Shown: positions 50,505-58,131 of the stretch, piece by piece
Numbering within the stretch: position 1 is the first letter of the stretch
Layout: each line of letters begins with the position of its first letter
Assembly: GCF_008042035.1 (NCBI RefSeq)
Contig: NZ_RDBL01000012.1
Span: forward strand, 62,001-126,000
Source: Streptomyces sp. col6
GTDB taxonomy: Bacteria > Actinomycetota > Actinomycetes > Streptomycetales > Streptomycetaceae
Length of the DNA: 64,000 bases
Direction: 5' to 3'
The notes under the pieces: generated by a model
Seen by the model: only the letters and a program-made list of their open reading frames with translations
What the model was told of the DNA's origin: nothing
Databases searched by the model: none
Position numbers and translations under genes: made by a program

Positions 50505-51998
50505 GTGTACGAGATGGCGAGCGGGCACGTACGCGGACGGGCCCCGGCCGGGGACGTCGTCGCCGTCCTCGGAATCCCCTACGCCGAGCCGCCGTTCGGA
50601 GCCGGCCGTTTCCGGGCCCCCCGCCCGCGCACCCCGTGGTCCGGGGTCCGCGACTGCACGGAGTTCGGCCCGATCCCGCCGCAGTCGGCCGAACTCCCGG
50701 GCGCCCCCTCCTGGTCGCCCGGCGACGAGGACGTCCTGAGTCTCAACGTCTGGACCCCCGCCGGTGCGACCGGCCCCCTGCCGGTGCTGGTCTGGATCCA
50801 CGGCGGTGCCTATACCTTCGGATCGAGCGCCCAGCCGGACTTCGACGGGACGGCGCTCGCCCGCACCGGCCTCGTCGTGGTCACCCTGAACTACCGCGTC
50901 GGCTTCGAGGGCTTCGGCCATGTCCCCGCCGGTGGTCCGGACGACGCCTGCCCGCCCAACCGCGGCCTCCTCGACCAGATCGCCGCCCTGGAATGGGTCC
51001 GCGACAACATCGCGGCGTTCGGGGGAGCACCGGACAACGTCACCGTCGCCGGACAGTCGGCCGGAGCCACCTCGGCGGTCTGCCTGATGGTGATGGAGGG
51101 CGCCCGTGGCCTGTTCCGGCGGGTGATCGCACACAGCGCGGTCGGTCCGGTCTTCGCCCAGGAACTCGCCGAGCGGGTCACGGAGCGGGTGGCCGCCGCC
51201 GCGGGAACGCCCGCGACCCGCGCCGCCCTGGCCGGGGCGTCCCCGCAGACACTGCTCCGGGCCTCCGCCGCGGTCGTGGAGGAGTACCGCAAGGATCCCG
51301 GTTCCGGCCAGTTGCACTGGGACCCGGTCATCTACGGACCCGTCGCCGACGGGCACCTCCTGCGCGACGACCCGCTGCACCTGATCGCCGCGGGAGCGGC
51401 CCGGGACGCCGGCCTGCTGGCCTGTAACACGACCGAGGAGTACTGGCTGATGGACGCCGTCGGCAGCAGTACGGACATCCCCACGGACGAGCGGCTGCAC
51501 CGCTTCGCGGCCGACTTCGACCTGCCGGCCGGGCTCATCGAGGGGTACCGCGCGCTCATGCCCGGCGCCGGGGCGTACGACATCCATCTCGCCGTGTACG
51601 GGGACCTGATGTTCGGCGAGTACAGCAGCCGCCTCGCCGAGGCCCATACGGCGGCGGGCGGCCGCTCCTTCCTGTCCCGGTTCGACCGCAGGAGCGGGGG
51701 AGCGCGCCCCTGGCACTGCGCCGACGTGCCGTTCGCCTTCGGCAACGTGGACGACGAGAGCATCCGGTTCCTCATCGGCGGTGCGGCCCCGACAGCCGGT
51801 GACCGGGCTCTCGCGGACCGGATGACCGCGGCCTGGGCCGGGTTCGCGGCCACTGGCCACCCGGGCTGGGAGCCGGGCGGCGGCGAGATCAGGGTGTGGG
51901 GGGCGCCGGACGGTGCGGTCGCCTCCGGGCCCTGGCGGGACAGCGGCGCGCTGCGCGCGCTCTGGGGCGCGTACTCCTACCGTCCCGCCCGCTCCTGA
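50505..51998 (+). CDS. Type-B carboxylesterase
   Basis: An alpha/beta-hydrolase esterase of about 497 residues. Landmarks are GIPYAEPPFGAGRFRAP, EDVLSLNVWTPAG, the oxyanion segment VWIHGGAYTFGS and the nucleophile elbow VAGQSAGATSAV. The C-terminal half holds DVPFAFGNVDDE, where other members place the catalytic His region. No signal peptide is visible, so it is probably cytosolic. Start choice is uncertain: GTG 50505 lies eight bases after GAGG, while TTG 50490 and ATG 50514 are alternatives. It converges on the lipoprotein gene with nine bases between. Related proteins include p-nitrobenzyl esterases; the natural substrate is unknown. Confidence 0.87.
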   Translation: MYEMASGHVRGRAPAGDVVAVLGIPYAEPPFGAGRFRAPRPRTPWSGVRDCTEFGPIPPQSAELPGAPSWSPGDEDVLSLNVWTPAGATGPLPVLVWIHGGAYTFGSSAQPDFDGTALARTGLVVVTLNYRVGFEGFGHVPAGGPDDACPPNRGLLDQIAALEWVRDNIAAFGGAPDNVTVAGQSAGATSAVCLMVMEGARGLFRRVIAHSAVGPVFAQELAERVTERVAAAAGTPATRAALAGASPQTLLRASAAVVEEYRKDPGSGQLHWDPVIYGPVADGHLLRDDPLHLIAAGAARDAGLLACNTTEEYWLMDAVGSSTDIPTDERLHRFAADFDLPAGLIEGYRALMPGAGAYDIHLAVYGDLMFGEYSSRLAEAHTAAGGRSFLSRFDRRSGGARPWHCADVPFAFGNVDDESIRFLIGGAAPTAGDRALADRMTAAWAGFAATGHPGWEPGGGEIRVWGAPDGAVASGPWRDSGALRALWGAYSYRPARS

Positions 51999-52007
51999 CG
52001 CGCCGGT

Positions 52008-53042
52008 TCACATCGGGGGCAGCCGAAGCGGCCCGCGGCCCTCGCGGACCTTGCCGATCTCACGCAGTGCTCCCTGCGGTCTGCCGTCCAGGTCGGTGGT
52101 CACCAGCACGGCCCGGTCGCCCAGGCACGTCTTGTCCCCGTCGGGCTCCTCGCAGTACAGGACGTACCCGGTGACCCGGTCGACGGTCCCGGGCTCCAGG
52201 CGCCACACCCACTCGTAGTCGCTCACCTGGACGCGGGGGTGGTCCGCCCGCAGCCGTTCCCCGACCGCGCTGTGGACGGCCGCGGCGAACTTCTGCCGCT
52301 CGTCGAACGGGCGGACGATGCGGGCGCTCCCCGAGGACGGGTCCACGCGCCCGTCCTTCGCCCCGTAGCCGGCGGAGTAGTAGGCGTGCCCGCTCAGGGC
52401 CGCGAGGAGCGGGGTCGCGCTCAGGCGCATGGCCGTCGGCCGGGACTTCTTTCCCGCCGGCCGCTTCTCGGCGACGGACGGGGAGACCAGGTTGACCGAT
52501 GCTCCCTTGACGTCGGTCCCCTCCTTCCACTGCCGCGCGCACGTTCCGATCTCCTGGAGCAGGGCGGACACCGTGGCATTGGTGGGGGATGCGGCGATCC
52601 AGGGCGCCCCGGTCTGCGGGTCGACGGCCAGCACCTCGTGGCCGCAGCGCCGGAACGTGTCGACGAGGACCCGCAGCGCCGCCGCCTCCCGCCGCCCGCG
52701 CCGCACCGCCTCGTCCATCACCTCTCGGCAGTCATGGGTGTTGCAGGTGCCCGCGTCGGCGTCCACCCGCATCCGGACCACGGCGTCGGGGTCGTCGGTC
52801 ATAGCGAAGGTGATCTCCGAACCGCTCGCGTGCGGGACCAGGGTGTGGGCCTCGATCACGCGGAGAACGCCCGGGTAGTACCTGTCGGCCAGCTTCTCGG
52901 CGTACTGGCGGTCCTCCTTCGTGGTCACCACGCCGCACCCCGTCAGCGCCGGCGCGAGTACGCATGCCAGCGCACCGGCCGCCCCGACTGCGGTTCCGCG
53001 CCGTCTCGGCGATCCGCCCATCCCGCCCCGCCCCCTGCTCAT
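52008..53042 (-). CDS. Putative lipoprotein, 344 aa
   Basis: An exported lipoprotein with a basic N-terminus (SPRRRGTAV), a hydrophobic stretch and lipobox ALTG-C36. The mature part has no domain I recognise; it contains several Cys (TCNTHDCREV, RRCGHEVL, EEPDGDKTCLGDRAV) that could pair outside the cell. Typical stretches are DRYYPGVLRVIEAHTLVPHASGSEITFAMTDDPDAVVRM and SDYEWVWRLEPGTVDRVTGYVLYC. ATG 53042 follows AGGAGGAGGC. It is divergent from the yhf-like operon with only 48 bases between, so it may share regulation with it or sense the same compound (inference). Confidence 0.8.
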   Translation of the reverse strand: MSRGRGGMGGSPRRRGTAVGAAGALACVLAPALTGCGVVTTKEDRQYAEKLADRYYPGVLRVIEAHTLVPHASGSEITFAMTDDPDAVVRMRVDADAGTCNTHDCREVMDEAVRRGRREAAALRVLVDTFRRCGHEVLAVDPQTGAPWIAASPTNATVSALLQEIGTCARQWKEGTDVKGASVNLVSPSVAEKRPAGKKSRPTAMRLSATPLLAALSGHAYYSAGYGAKDGRVDPSSGSARIVRPFDERQKFAAAVHSAVGERLRADHPRVQVSDYEWVWRLEPGTVDRVTGYVLYCEEPDGDKTCLGDRAVLVTTDLDGRPQGALREIGKVREGRGPLRLPPM

Positions 53043-53090
53043 GCCTCCTCCTGAACCACCCCGTCCCCACCCTCTGGAAAGAAGCAGGAC

Positions 53091-53447
53091 ATGACGAAGA
53101 TCCTCGCCGGCGGCGTCGGCAAGACCGAGGTCACCCAGACCATCACGCAGCTCGGCATCGAGGGGCTGGAGGTCACCGCCTCCAGTGACATGGACGCCGC
53201 GATGAAGCTGCGCGTCTCCCAGGCCGACTACTACCTGGGCACCTGTCACACGGGCGCCGGTGCCTCGCTCGGCGTCCTCGTCGGCCTGATGGGCAGCGCC
53301 GTCTGCCACACCTTCGGCCGCAGCGTCCCCACCGAGGAGCAGATCACCGCCCTGCTGGACGAGGGCAAGAAGGTCTTCGGCTTCTCGATGGACCAGATCG
53401 ACACCATCGCCCCCCTCATGGCGCGCGCCATCGCCGCCCGCGGCTGA
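53091..53447 (+). CDS. yhfU: YhfU-like DUF2620 protein
   Basis: A 118-residue protein of the DUF2620/YhfU family. The N-terminus is MTKILAGGVGKTEVTQTITQLG, with conserved VSQADYYLGTCHTGAGASLGVLVGLMG and CHTFGRSVPTEEQITALLDEGKKVFGFSMDQID. The GGVGKTE run recalls a P-loop but lacks the spacing of a true Walker A. Two conserved Cys-His pairs (TCHTG, VCHTF) may bind a ligand. Biochemical function is unknown. In E. coli and here it lies next to the YhfT membrane protein, so a role as its cytosolic partner or substrate binder is plausible. First gene of the six-gene cluster. Confidence 0.85.
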   Translation: MTKILAGGVGKTEVTQTITQLGIEGLEVTASSDMDAAMKLRVSQADYYLGTCHTGAGASLGVLVGLMGSAVCHTFGRSVPTEEQITALLDEGKKVFGFSMDQIDTIAPLMARAIAARG

Positions 53448-53494
53448 CCCCAGCCACCCCGCTCTGATCATCCCGGGCACGAAGGAGTGACCCC

Positions 53495-54832
53495 GTGAGT
53501 TCGACACTCGCAGCCGGTACGAGCCTCGACTTCTCGCTGGCCCAGCAACTGACCGTCATAGCCCTCTGTGCGCTGACCGCGTACATCTCTCACATGGCGC
53601 TGGCCGTCTTCAACGACGGCGTTCGCCCGTTCCTCCTGGACTTCATCCAGGGGCGCACCACGCGCAGCGCGACGACGGCGGTCTCGTTCGGCCTCTCGGC
53701 CGGGTTCATCTTCGGGCTCGGCGCCCCGATGGCCCTGTCCACCGGGGTACTGAACCCGTGGCTCCTCTTCCTGCCCACCGACATCCTCGGCATGCTGTCG
53801 CCGAAGAAGTGGCTCGCACCGATCCTCGGCGGCGCCTGGGGCGCGGTCGTCGTCTTCGGCCTCAACGGCGCCAACAACGTGGCGCATGACCTCCCGGTCG
53901 ACTTCATCACCGCCATGCAGCAGATGTCGACTCCGATCCTCTTCCTCTTCACGCTGTTCCCGGTGCTGGCCATCACCAAGCAGTTCGGCCGCAAGTGGGG
54001 CGGCATCGCGGGGCTGCTGGAGTTCGCCCTGGTCGTCATGACCATGAAGCTGTGGCCCAACATGTTCGCCGGCGCGCTGGCGATGGCCGTCGGTGTGCTG
54101 ATGCTCATCGGTCTCGCCGTCGCCAAGGACCTCGCCCAGCGCAAGGCGGACAGGGCCGCGGGCGTGAGCGAGCCCGTCATCGAGGGTGACGACCCGATGG
54201 CCTCCCTCTTCAGCGCAAGTGCGGCCCGGCTGCGCAGGTATCTGCCCCTGTTCATGGTCCTGGGCGCGGGGGTCTGTGTGCTCGCACAGATGCACATATT
54301 CGGCGGCGGCGAGGCAACCAGCTTCCTGATCGCGAAGGGGCAGTACTCCGAGGCGGCGCAGGTCGACTTCTACCGCGTCTTCGGGTTCATCCCGCTGATC
54401 GCGACCACCGCGCTGGCCTCCGGCGCGTACGGCATCGCGGGCTTCACCCTCGTGTACCCCATCGGGTACCTGATGCCGAACCCGTTCCTCGCCGCGATCG
54501 TCGGCGCCCTGGTCTTCGCGGCCGAGGTGCTGGCCTTGTCCTACATCGGCAAGCTCCTCGGCCGGCTGCCCAGCGTCCGCGACTCCTCCGAGCACCTGCG
54601 CAGTGCGATCAGCGAAACGCTCCAGCTGGCGATCCTCTTCGGCTCGCTGATGGCGGCCAACGCCATGGGCGGTGGCCTGGGCATCCTCGTCGTCGGCGGG
54701 CTCTACCTGCTGAACGAGGCGATGGGCCGGCCGGTCGTCCGGATGGCCGCGGCACCGGCCGCGGTGATCGTCGGCGGCATCCTCCTCAACCTCCTGTACT
54801 GGATGGACCTGTTCACACCGATCAAGGGATAG
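53495..54832 (+). CDS. yhfT: YhfT-like membrane transporter
   Basis: A polytopic membrane protein of 445 residues with about ten to twelve hydrophobic segments (VIALCALTAYISHMALAVF, FGLSAGFIFGLGAPMAL, ILGGAWGAVVVFGLNG and others), and a cytoplasmic loop around 205-240. Conserved-looking motifs include ISHMALAVFNDGVRPFLLDF and GLNGANNVAHDLPVDF. The family is uncharacterised and resembles no classical permease. In the yhf context it most likely imports the pathway substrate. GTG 53495 lies eight bases after AGGAG. Confidence 0.85.
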   Translation: MSSTLAAGTSLDFSLAQQLTVIALCALTAYISHMALAVFNDGVRPFLLDFIQGRTTRSATTAVSFGLSAGFIFGLGAPMALSTGVLNPWLLFLPTDILGMLSPKKWLAPILGGAWGAVVVFGLNGANNVAHDLPVDFITAMQQMSTPILFLFTLFPVLAITKQFGRKWGGIAGLLEFALVVMTMKLWPNMFAGALAMAVGVLMLIGLAVAKDLAQRKADRAAGVSEPVIEGDDPMASLFSASAARLRRYLPLFMVLGAGVCVLAQMHIFGGGEATSFLIAKGQYSEAAQVDFYRVFGFIPLIATTALASGAYGIAGFTLVYPIGYLMPNPFLAAIVGALVFAAEVLALSYIGKLLGRLPSVRDSSEHLRSAISETLQLAILFGSLMAANAMGGGLGILVVGGLYLLNEAMGRPVVRMAAAPAAVIVGGILLNLLYWMDLFTPIKG

Positions 54833-54880
54833 CCCTACTCCCCCGGATCACGCAGGCCGACCCGAGAAGGACCCCCCACG

Positions 54881-55834
54881 ATGAACAGCCCCGCCCCCGC
54901 ACTGCGTACCGTCCTCGGAGACATCGCCCCCGACGCGGTACGCGGCCCCGCCCTGGCCCACGAACACCTCGTCCTCGACCTCGACCACCGGGGCGACGGC
55001 GCTGCCGTGCTCGCCGCCGGCCGGCACACCGCCGCCGTCACGGCCGAGCTGGCCGCACTCCGCGAGGAGTACGGACTCGCCCTCGTCATCGAGCTGACCT
55101 GCCGCGGCATGGGCCGCGACGTGCGCACCCTGGCCCGGATCTCACGGGACGCCCAGATCGCCGTCGTCGCCGCGACCGGCTGGTACTACGAGCCGTTCCA
55201 CACCCCCGAGATCGACCGCGGCAGCGTCGGGGACCTCACCGCCACGCTCGTCCACGAGATCGAGCACGGCATCGGCGCCACGGGCATCCGCCCCGGCGTC
55301 CTCGGCGAGATCGGCAGCCACGGGGACCTCCCGACGCCGCCGGAGAGCAAGGTGCTCCGCGCCGCGGCACGGGCCGCCCTCGCCACCGGCCTCTCCGTCG
55401 CCACCCATGCGCAGCTCGGCCGCGGCGGCCTCGCCCAGCTGGAACTGCTCACCGGCGAAGGGCTGGCCCCGCACCGGATCTCGATCGGCCATCAGGACCT
55501 GCTGGACGACCCCGCGGTGCACCGGGAGCTCGCCGCGAGCGGCGCGTACGTCGCCTTCGACACCGTCGGCAAGGACGGCTACCAGAGCGACGACACCCGG
55601 CTGCGACTCCTGCTCGCCCTCCTGGAGGCAGGACACGCCGACCGGGCCCTGCTCAGCTGCGACATCTCCCGCCATGGCTACCTCACCTCCGAGGGGGGCC
55701 AGGGCTACGGCCACCTCTTCGGGAGCTTCCTGCCCAAGCTCAGAGCGGCAGGCGTGGACGACGACCTGATCGACCTGCTGACCCGCCGCAATCCGCTGCG
55801 CTTCCTCAGCGGCGCGAACGTGGAAGAGAGCTGA
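54881..55834 (+). CDS. php: Phosphotriesterase-homology protein (Php-like)
   Basis: A binuclear-metal amidohydrolase of 317 residues in the phosphotriesterase family. The metal set is visible: H27-x-H29 (ALAHEHL), bridging Glu143 (GVLGEIGSHG), His176 (VATHAQLG), His204 (IGHQD) and Asp261 (LLSCDISRHG). Glu at the bridge, rather than the carboxylated Lys of true phosphotriesterases and many lactonases, matches E. coli Php. Family members act as lactonases, esterases or phosphodiesterases; the natural substrate of Php is not known to me. The cytosolic location and position after YhfT suggest an early hydrolytic step. ATG 54881 follows GAAGGA. Confidence 0.88.
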   Translation: MNSPAPALRTVLGDIAPDAVRGPALAHEHLVLDLDHRGDGAAVLAAGRHTAAVTAELAALREEYGLALVIELTCRGMGRDVRTLARISRDAQIAVVAATGWYYEPFHTPEIDRGSVGDLTATLVHEIEHGIGATGIRPGVLGEIGSHGDLPTPPESKVLRAAARAALATGLSVATHAQLGRGGLAQLELLTGEGLAPHRISIGHQDLLDDPAVHRELAASGAYVAFDTVGKDGYQSDDTRLRLLLALLEAGHADRALLSCDISRHGYLTSEGGQGYGHLFGSFLPKLRAAGVDDDLIDLLTRRNPLRFLSGANVEES

Positions 55835-55835
55835 C

Positions 55836-56951
55836 ATGCACCCCGTACTCCCCCGGACGTTCCCGCTGCCGACCGTGGCCCCGGCCGATGCCGTCGCCCG
55901 CCAGTTCCGGCTCATCGAGGCCACCGCCCGCCACTTCGAGGGCCCGCAGCTGTTCGCCTCCGACGCAGGGGTCGTGCCCGGCCTCGGACGCCCCGCCACC
56001 ACCGCCCGCGTCGAGTCCGTCCTCGCCGACTTCTTCGGTGCCGAGGGCGCCGCCTTCGTCCAGGGCGCGGGCACCGGCGCGATCCGGGCCGCCCTCACCG
56101 CCGCCGTCCGGCCGGGCGACCCCCTCCTCATCCACCGGGCACCCGTCTACCGCACCACCGAGGTCACGCTGCGCGGCCTCGGGGTCCGGACCGTCGAGGC
56201 CGACTTCAACGATCCCGACGAGCTGCGCGCGGTCCTGGAATCCGGCCGGTTCCGCTGGGCCTACGTCCAGCACACCCGGCAGCGGCTCGCCGACTCCTAC
56301 GACCCCGGCGCGGTCCTCGCCGCCTGCCGGGCCGCCGGGGTCCGCACCGTCGTCGACGACAACTACGCCGTGATGCGCACCCCGGCGGCCGGGGTCGAAC
56401 TGGGCGCCGACGCCTCCTGCTTCTCCCTGTTCAAGCTGCATGGCCCGGAGGGCGTCGGCATCGTCGTCGGCGCCGGCGACCTGATCGAGCACATCCGCCG
56501 CGACAACTACTCCGGCGGCGGCCAGGTCCAGGGGCACCAGGCACTCGACGCTCTGCGCGCACTCACCCACGTACCGCTCATGTGGTCCGTGCAGTCCCAG
56601 GTGGGCGCCGAGGTCGCCGAGCGGCTGACCGCGGGCGAGGTGCCCGGGGTCGCCGAGGTCCGGCTCGCCAACGCGCAGGACCGGTGCCTGCTGGTCCGGC
56701 TCGACCGGCCCGTGGCCAGGGAGCTGCCCGCCGTCGCCGCGCGCTTCGGCGCGGCCCCGTACCCCGTCGGTTCCAACTCCCGCTACGAGATCACGCCGCT
56801 CTTCTACCGGATGTCCAGCTCCGCCCTGGACGACTCCCCGGAACTGGCCGACTGGACCGTGCGCATCAACCCGATGCGGGCGGGCGCGGACCTCGTCATC
56901 GAGATCCTGCGCCGCTCACTGGCCGCGCTGAACGACCCGAAGGACCACTGA
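55836..56951 (+). CDS. yhfS: YhfS-like PLP-dependent aminotransferase-fold enzyme
   Basis: A fold-type-I PLP enzyme of 371 residues. VQGAGTGAIRAALTAAVRPGD is the phosphate-cup region, TVVDDNYAV holds the Asp (D174/D175) that contacts the pyridine nitrogen, and FSLFKLHGPEGVGIVVG holds the Schiff-base Lys200. The C-terminal part (PYPVGSNSRYEITPLFYR) may contain the substrate carboxylate-binding Arg. Closest by eye to the Cys/Met gamma-lyase or SelA/class V-like branches rather than a classical class I aminotransferase, so lyase activity is as likely as transamination. It starts one base after the php stop. Confidence 0.85.
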   Translation: MHPVLPRTFPLPTVAPADAVARQFRLIEATARHFEGPQLFASDAGVVPGLGRPATTARVESVLADFFGAEGAAFVQGAGTGAIRAALTAAVRPGDPLLIHRAPVYRTTEVTLRGLGVRTVEADFNDPDELRAVLESGRFRWAYVQHTRQRLADSYDPGAVLAACRAAGVRTVVDDNYAVMRTPAAGVELGADASCFSLFKLHGPEGVGIVVGAGDLIEHIRRDNYSGGGQVQGHQALDALRALTHVPLMWSVQSQVGAEVAERLTAGEVPGVAEVRLANAQDRCLLVRLDRPVARELPAVAARFGAAPYPVGSNSRYEITPLFYRMSSSALDDSPELADWTVRINPMRAGADLVIEILRRSLAALNDPKDH

Positions 56952-56953
56952 CC

Positions 56954-58120
56954 GTGTTTCTCGACACCGTACTGACCCGCAATCCCGGGCTCGTCGAGGC
57001 CGCGGCCGCGCTCCACGACGAGGGCGCGATCCCGCCGGACACCTATGTGATGGACCTGGACGCCGTCGAGGCGAACGCCGCGCTCCTGGCCGCCGAGGCC
57101 GAACGGCTGGGCCTCTCTCTCTGGTTCGTCGTCAAACAGCTCGGCCGCAACCCTGAACTGATCCGGGCCGTCGCCCGGCACATCCCCCGCTACGCCGCCA
57201 TCGACCCGCCCGAGGCGCGCACCCTGCACGCCTCCGGAGCCCGTGCCGGCAACCTCGGCCACCTCGTACAGATCCCGCGCCGCGCCCTGCCCGAGATGCT
57301 GGCGGGGCGTCCCGAGACCGTCACCGTCTACGACCTGGACAACGCCCGCGCGGTCTCCGACACCGCAAGGCGGCTGGGCTTCGTCCAGGACATCCTGATC
57401 CGTCTCGAAGGCGCCGAGGGAAGCACCTACCCCGGCCAGGAGGGCGGCGTCCCGCTCAACCGGCTCGACGCCTTCGCCGACACCGCCGAACGGCTTCCCG
57501 GCATCCGGATCGCGGGGGTCACCGCCTTCCCGTGCGTCCTGTGCGATCCGGCGACCGGGGCCCCGTACGCCACACCCAACTTCGCCCTCGCCCTCAAGGC
57601 CCGCGAGACGCTCGCCGGCCGCGGCCACACGGACCTCAAGCTGAGCGCCCCCAGCGCCACCTCGATGGCCTCCCTGCCACTGCTCGCCGGCCTCGGCGCC
57701 ACCCACGGAGAGCCGGGCCACGCCCTGACCGGCACGACCCCGCTGCACGCCCTCGACCCGGCGCAGCCCGAGACCCCCGCCTACGTGTACGTCACCGAGG
57801 TCGCCCACACCCTGGACGACGGCCGCCCCGCCGTCTTCGGCGGCGGGTTCTACGCCCGCTCCCACATCAGGAGCGCCCTGCTGCCACGCACCGGGGCGCG
57901 TCTGAACGTGCTGGACGCGCCCGCCGAGAACATCGACTACTACCGGCTGCTCGACGCGCCCGCCCCCGGACAGGACGTCCGCATCGGCGACACCGCGCTG
58001 CTCGCCTTCCGCACCCAGATCTTCGTCACCCGCTCGACCGTCGCCGTCGTCTCCGGAATCTCATCCGGCACGCCCCGTCTCAACGGTCTGTACGACGCCC
58101 AGGGCCGGTCCCTGAGCTGA
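56954..58120 (+). CDS. yhfX: YhfX-like PLP enzyme, alanine-racemase fold
   Basis: A fold-type-III PLP enzyme of 388 residues. The barrel begins with TYVMDLDAVEANAALLAAEAERLG and the Schiff-base Lys61 in LWFVVKQLGRN, the equivalent of the VVKANAYG Lys of alanine racemase. VYDLDNARAVSDTARRLG, TAFPCVLCDPATGAPYATPN and DLKLSAPSATSM follow. The C-terminal beta domain includes VFGGGFYARSHIRSALL. A racemase, epimerase or amino-acid deaminase/aldolase of D-configured substrates is suggested. GTG 56954 lies two bases after the yhfS stop. The presence of two unrelated PLP folds in one operon implies an amine-bearing intermediate. Confidence 0.85.
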   Translation: MFLDTVLTRNPGLVEAAAALHDEGAIPPDTYVMDLDAVEANAALLAAEAERLGLSLWFVVKQLGRNPELIRAVARHIPRYAAIDPPEARTLHASGARAGNLGHLVQIPRRALPEMLAGRPETVTVYDLDNARAVSDTARRLGFVQDILIRLEGAEGSTYPGQEGGVPLNRLDAFADTAERLPGIRIAGVTAFPCVLCDPATGAPYATPNFALALKARETLAGRGHTDLKLSAPSATSMASLPLLAGLGATHGEPGHALTGTTPLHALDPAQPETPAYVYVTEVAHTLDDGRPAVFGGGFYARSHIRSALLPRTGARLNVLDAPAENIDYYRLLDAPAPGQDVRIGDTALLAFRTQIFVTRSTVAVVSGISSGTPRLNGLYDAQGRSLS

Positions 58121-58131
58121 GGAGGCACCCC

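Noticed and set aside
53091..53130. A P-loop (Walker A) in the DUF2620 protein from GGVGKTE
   Set aside because: A true Walker A needs Gly four residues before GK. Here that position is not Gly, and no Walker B is seen.
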